Positions 61,206-64,000 of a DNA stretch of 64,000 nt are shown in pieces. Under the pieces are notes generated by a model. It was not told the DNA's origin, did no database searches, and saw only the letters and a program-made list of their open reading frames with translations. Origin of the DNA: Mesobacillus jeotgali (GTDB taxonomy: Bacteria > Bacillota > Bacilli > Bacillales > Cytobacillaceae); the NCBI RefSeq assembly GCF_031759225.1, contig NZ_CP134494.1, forward strand, positions 2,540,501 to 2,604,500. The letters are read 5' to 3'. The first letter of the stretch is position 1; each line of letters starts with the position of its first letter. The position numbers and the translations under genes were made by a program.

Positions 61206-62328
61206 TTACCTCTTCCGCCTTCCAGTAAATCTGGCTGATCGCCTCTGCTAACGCTGCTATTGTATTCTTTAATTCCTTCATATTGTTGTCAACACCGCCG
61301 ACCTCAACTACTAACGTATTTGCATGCAAATCTTGATTATAAATTCCATCAACTCCGATTCCCTTTTTTGGCAAGACTCCCTTGCTAATACCTGGATATT
61401 CCTTATTCAGGATTTTATGAAGCTCGTTTGCAAACTTCAGGTTCTTCTGGAAGTTCTTATTTTCTTCGCCTATTACAAAAACTAATCTGGCATAAGGCTC
61501 ATTATTGATCGTTGTTGTGGTCGAATCCTTCCTGACAGAATCCCGATGAAGATCAATAAAATATTCTAATTCCTTGTTGCCAGCCATCGCCTCTTGAACC
61601 AATGAACGTGAAATCTCATATGACTTATGTGTCAGCCAGCCTTTCTTGTCTAATTCCTGGCCAATATTAGTCTTATCCACGCTGGCCCCAATCCCTCGCT
61701 TTTCCAATTCCTGTCCGAGCAAATCACCAACAATGGTGATGTTCGTCTTGCCATCAACAGCTTCATTTTCATTCTCGGCACCCTCTAGCCCAAGCAAAGG
61801 CAGGTATGATTCCCAACTGTGAGTATGATAAATGAATACCGATTTTTCTGTTGGGGAAGCACCGTTGTAAATTTTGCCGTTGTTCAGCTCCTTCAATTCT
61901 TTTGCTGCCATATCCCTTTCTTGCAGCAGAACTTCCATTGGGGGTGCAGATTCGATCGGAATATCCGTGAAATCTACACCTTCATCCGCAATAAGGAAGT
62001 TAGAATCGAATGCCATAAACCCCGGTATTTCAGTCCTGACCAGACTCCTAATATCATTCATTTCAATATTTGTAAGCAATTTAAAGCCTGTAGAAAATAT
62101 AGGTAAATCAGCATTGGATCCTGTCAATGCATGTCCGATTAAAGGGTTTTCGTAACTTATGATTCTTAAGAAAACCTCTGCTCCAATATCTCCGTTCACC
62201 TTGAATTTAAAAATGCTGATGTTTGAGGACGATATAAAACCGGCTATTAGGAAAAAGCTGAACGTGCAAACAACTATAATTAAAGCAGATAACATCTTCC
62301 TATAAAAATTGACGAATATTCCAGCCAT
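61198..62328 (-). CDS. SpoIIP family peptidoglycan hydrolase (paralog)
   Basis: The protein has 376 aa; the ATG at 62328 follows AAAGGGTGATTG. The N-terminal anchor (SALIIVVCTFSFFLIAGFI) places the rest outside. The SpoIIP catalytic domain (~165-370) has zinc-type residues in VFIYHTHSWESY, FIDLHRDS and VVEVGG. SpoIIP cleaves peptides and glycan ends during engulfment with SpoIID and SpoIIM. The classical spoIIP lies next to gpr, but here it is followed by a small membrane protein and preceded by corA, so I call it a paralog. A sigma-E promoter was not identified with confidence. Confidence 0.88.
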   Translation of the reverse strand: MAGIFVNFYRKMLSALIIVVCTFSFFLIAGFISSSNISIFKFKVNGDIGAEVFLRIISYENPLIGHALTGSNADLPIFSTGFKLLTNIEMNDIRSLVRTEIPGFMAFDSNFLIADEGVDFTDIPIESAPPMEVLLQERDMAAKELKELNNGKIYNGASPTEKSVFIYHTHSWESYLPLLGLEGAENENEAVDGKTNITIVGDLLGQELEKRGIGASVDKTNIGQELDKKGWLTHKSYEISRSLVQEAMAGNKELEYFIDLHRDSVRKDSTTTTINNEPYARLVFVIGEENKNFQKNLKFANELHKILNKEYPGISKGVLPKKGIGVDGIYNQDLHANTLVVEVGGVDNNMKELKNTIAALAEAISQIYWKAEEVNG

Positions 62329-62410
62329 TCAATCACCCTTTTGCATGTGATATCAATTTAAAATACCATCTCTGTTAATTCATAAATATGTATAAATGAA
62401 ATTTTTAGAC

Positions 62411-62441
62411 TAAAAAACGCCCGGACAGGTGTCCGGACGCT
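62411..62441 (-). terminator. Intrinsic terminator of the second corA gene
   Basis: On the minus strand GCGTCCGGACA-cc-TGTCCGGGCGTTTTTTA is a GC-rich stem with a T-run. Confidence 0.9.
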
Positions 62442-62444
62442 CCG

Positions 62445-63383
62445 TTAGAAGTATTTCTTTTTCCAGAAAATGAATGCAGTTAATCCTGCCAATAAAACAG
62501 CCATACCGATTGCGAGGAAAAATGCATAGGGATAGTGCTGAAATGGTAGATCAACGTTCATACCGTAGAAACTTGCCACCATCGTCGGAAACGATAGAAT
62601 GATGGTAATTGATGTTAAGAATTTCATCACCATATTAAGGTTATTAGAAATAATAGAGGCAAACGCATCCATCATTCCGCTTAAAATCGAACTGTATGTC
62701 TCAGCCATTTCAATAGCCTGGGTATTTTCAATGATGACATCCTCCAACAAATCCTTGTCCTCTTCGTACATTTTCAAATAATTGAATCGCATGATTTTGG
62801 CAAGTACGACTTTATTTGATTTAAGTGAGGTCGTGAAGTAAACCAAGCTTTTTTCTAATGCGAGGAATGCATACAATTCCTTGTTTTTCATTGACTGATG
62901 CAGCTCGCGCTCAATCTCATTCGTCTTTTTATTGATTTGTTTCAGGTACCGCAAATAGTAGATCGAAATCACGTATAGGATTTGCAGGGCAAATCTCGTT
63001 TTTTTAAAAGTATAAAATTCCTTGACTCTGTTTGATTTGAATTCATTCAATACAGGTGTCTCTTTCAAGGAAACAGTTATGATACAGTACGGAGTTTGAA
63101 TGATCCCGACAGGAATAGTTTCATAGATTGGGAAGCCAGATTCATCATGCGTGATATAGGGATAGTCAACAATTATATAGACCATTCCATCTTCCTTTTC
63201 AATCCTTGGACGCTCTTCATCATCAAGGGCATCCTTAATAAAATCCACTGCTACTCCAGTTTCATTCGCTACTCTTAGTATTTCATCCTCAGAAGGATGA
63301 ACCATATTAACCCAGCAGCCTTTTGAGATTTCTTCCACACATAGTAAATGTCTTTCTTCACTGCTTTTATAGATTTCAAGCAT
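62445..63383 (-). CDS. CorA-type divalent cation channel, paralog 2
   Basis: The protein has 312 aa from the ATG at 63383 (GAGGAGG 7 nt upstream); the longer start at 63419 is read through the end of the small upstream gene. It has CorA topology: cytoplasmic domain (SEDEILRVANETGVAVDFIKDALD), long helix (IERELHQSMKNKELYAFLALEKSL), and two helices with YGMNVDLPFQ. The group is distinct from paralog 1 and is often linked to other cations (Co2+, Zn2+ or Mg2+ efflux). Confidence 0.92.
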   Translation of the reverse strand: MLEIYKSSEERHLLCVEEISKGCWVNMVHPSEDEILRVANETGVAVDFIKDALDDEERPRIEKEDGMVYIIVDYPYITHDESGFPIYETIPVGIIQTPYCIITVSLKETPVLNEFKSNRVKEFYTFKKTRFALQILYVISIYYLRYLKQINKKTNEIERELHQSMKNKELYAFLALEKSLVYFTTSLKSNKVVLAKIMRFNYLKMYEEDKDLLEDVIIENTQAIEMAETYSSILSGMMDAFASIISNNLNMVMKFLTSITIILSFPTMVASFYGMNVDLPFQHYPYAFFLAIGMAVLLAGLTAFIFWKKKYF

Positions 63384-63403
63384 TTGATCAACCTCCTCTT
63401 CTA

Positions 63404-63562
63404 TTATTGAGGAAGCCAACTACCTTTACTCAGAGTTGATAGTCTTGCAGCATTCAATTGTATCAAATCTAATAAATCATCGACTTCCCCGAACCTATCG
63501 GGATCAGGTTCTTTTGAATGACCCAAAGATACCAACTCCTTTCTGTTTTTCATCTCTTCCAT
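63404..63562 (-). CDS. Small protein (52 aa) upstream of and probably coupled to corA paralog 2
   Basis: The ATG at 63562 has AGGAG only 4 nt upstream; an alternative ATG at 63553 gives 49 aa. The product is soluble, with a helical end (EVDDLLDLIQLNAARLSTLSKG). Its TAA lies 20 nt before the corA start codon, and the corA RBS sits in that gap. I read it as a real leader or partner gene, but short-ORF chance cannot be excluded. Confidence 0.5.
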   Translation of the reverse strand: MEEMKNRKELVSLGHSKEPDPDRFGEVDDLLDLIQLNAARLSTLSKGSWLPQ

Positions 63563-63610
63563 CTTACTCCTGACTTGCTAAAACCACAATGGGAACTTTA
63601 AATATTCCAG

Positions 63611-63639
63611 TTGACAAAATACCTATTAGGGTATATAGT
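63611..63639 (+). promoter_or_regulatory. Strong sigma-A promoter with operator dyad in the spacer
   Basis: TTGACA, 17 bp, TATAGT. The -35 is a perfect consensus hexamer and the -10 differs at one base. The spacer contains ATACC-TATTAG-GGTAT (63619-63634). Confidence 0.88.
63619..63634 (+). promoter_or_regulatory. Operator-like dyad 1 (ATACC-N6-GGTAT)
   Basis: ATACCtattagGGTAT is placed between -35 and -10 so that a bound protein would block polymerase. The layout resembles operators of CsoR/CstR-type repressors (copper or persulfide sensors). Confidence 0.6.
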
Positions 63640-63656
63640 AAGAATCGTGATATTAA

Positions 63657-63672
63657 ATACCCAACAAGGTAT
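63657..63672 (+). promoter_or_regulatory. Operator-like dyad 2 (ATACC-N6-GGTAT)
   Basis: ATACCcaacaaGGTAT has the same arms and spacing as dyad 1, downstream of the expected start of transcription and just before the RBS AAGGAGG. Confidence 0.55.
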
Positions 63673-63692
63673 AAATAAGGAGGAAAATTTGC

Positions 63693-64000
63693 ATGTTAAA
63701 AATGATCACCAAATCAATCATTGCTTTTGCGATGATTTTATCTCTAGTCGCTGTTGGCAGTCCACAGCAAAAAGCCCAAGCTGCTACTACTTCCGCTGAT
63801 GTTCTGGTAACAGTAGGACAAATGGGTGCGGATTCTTATTCTCAAACCTTAGATGGAGTACTTTACACAGTTAACCAAATTGGTTTCATGGCCGACAGAA
63901 TTCTATGGACTCAGGAACAAATTGGCTTCATGGCTGACAGAATTGTGTACGTAACAGAGTTTTCTCAGGATAACACTGTTAAAGTGATCTACATGGCAAC
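63693..64000 (+). CDS. Secreted protein with QIGFMADRI repeats (3' end outside window)
   Basis: The ATG at 63693 follows AAGGAGGAAAATTTGC. The 102 codons seen encode a signal peptide (ITKSIIAFAMILSLVAVGS, cleavage near AQA-A) and then a mature part with the nonamer QIGFMADRI twice within ~20 residues, and related segments (GADSYSQTLDGVLYTV…). I know no function for this family. The strong promoter and dyads suggest high, regulated expression. Confidence 0.8.
   Translation, partial: MLKMITKSIIAFAMILSLVAVGSPQQKAQAATTSADVLVTVGQMGADSYSQTLDGVLYTVNQIGFMADRILWTQEQIGFMADRIVYVTEFSQDNTVKVIYMA

Noticed and set aside
62329..62410. Sigma-E promoter for the SpoIIP paralog
   Set aside because: CATA-like -10 candidates exist, but none has an ATATT-type -35 at 14-15 nt, so I do not call one.
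63384..63690. M-box (Mg2+) riboswitch before corA paralog 2
   Set aside because: I could not find the conserved M-box core or a terminator before the RBS; a 52-aa frame occupies the space instead.

Overview
The window reads as a chromosomal segment of a spore-forming, low-GC Gram-positive bacterium of the Bacillaceae (Mesobacillus/Cytobacillus/Bacillus-like). Support: RacA, a SpoIIP paralog, an RsbR-type STAS protein, YwbE, YpuA (DUF1002), YndM (DUF2512), YitT paralogs, a YtrA/YtrB-type antibiotic-response cassette, AGGAGG-type ribosome-binding sites almost everywhere, frequent TTG/GTG starts, and a dispersed GC-rich intergenic repeat of a kind I associate with this group. No replication origin, rRNA or prophage is seen; one tRNA and one complete insertion sequence are present.

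Layout. 1-7.6 kb: the left edge cuts a giant secreted subtilisin-like protease (minus strand) with a PQQ-type beta-propeller and four regular ~372-residue modules. 7.7-20.3 kb: single genes and short operons (Clp_N-GNAT fusion, DMT exporter, FUSC exporter, pectate-lyase-like protein, HAD phosphatase, RsbR paralog, CPA2 antiporter, two YitT proteins). 20.3-20.7 kb: a tRNA-Arg gene next to a decayed duplicate. 20.7-31.9 kb: an orphan OppB/OppC-like permease pair, a PAP2 phosphatase, an amino-acid permease, two ABC exporters and an ECF sigma factor; a 52-bp-period hairpin array lies at 28.9 kb. 31.9-35.2 kb: a GntR/ABC operon of the YtrABC type with a recognisable YtrA-like operator. 35.5-38.7 kb: VanW protein and class B penicillin-binding protein. 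38.7-44.8 kb: lipoprotein, three GNAT enzymes, YpuA and membrane proteins. 45-50 kb: racA with a near-perfect sigma-H promoter, a cold-shock protein and a tight five-gene operon (lipoprotein, DUF350, unknown, ATP-grasp GSP-synthase-like, K+ channel). 50-59.7 kb: LacI regulator, MEDS protein, nitronate monooxygenase, PlsY-like protein, MFS and ZIP transporters, a VOC pseudogene containing an internal inversion, and CorA. 59.7-61.0 kb: a complete IS3-family element lodged in the loop of an intrinsic terminator. 61-64 kb: SpoIIP paralog, second CorA, and the start of a secreted repeat protein behind a strong promoter that carries two identical-geometry dyads.

The most notable observations are the modular giant protease, the ~78-bp intragenic inversion in the VOC pseudogene, the IS in a terminator loop, two unrelated hairpin arrays of nearly the same period (52 and 53 bp), and the ATP-grasp/DUF350/K+-channel cassette. 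I did not find a clearly undescribed defence or biosynthetic system. Start codons were chosen by ribosome-binding-site spacing, so several genes begin downstream of the longest possible start. All family names come from reading motifs by eye, without database searches.
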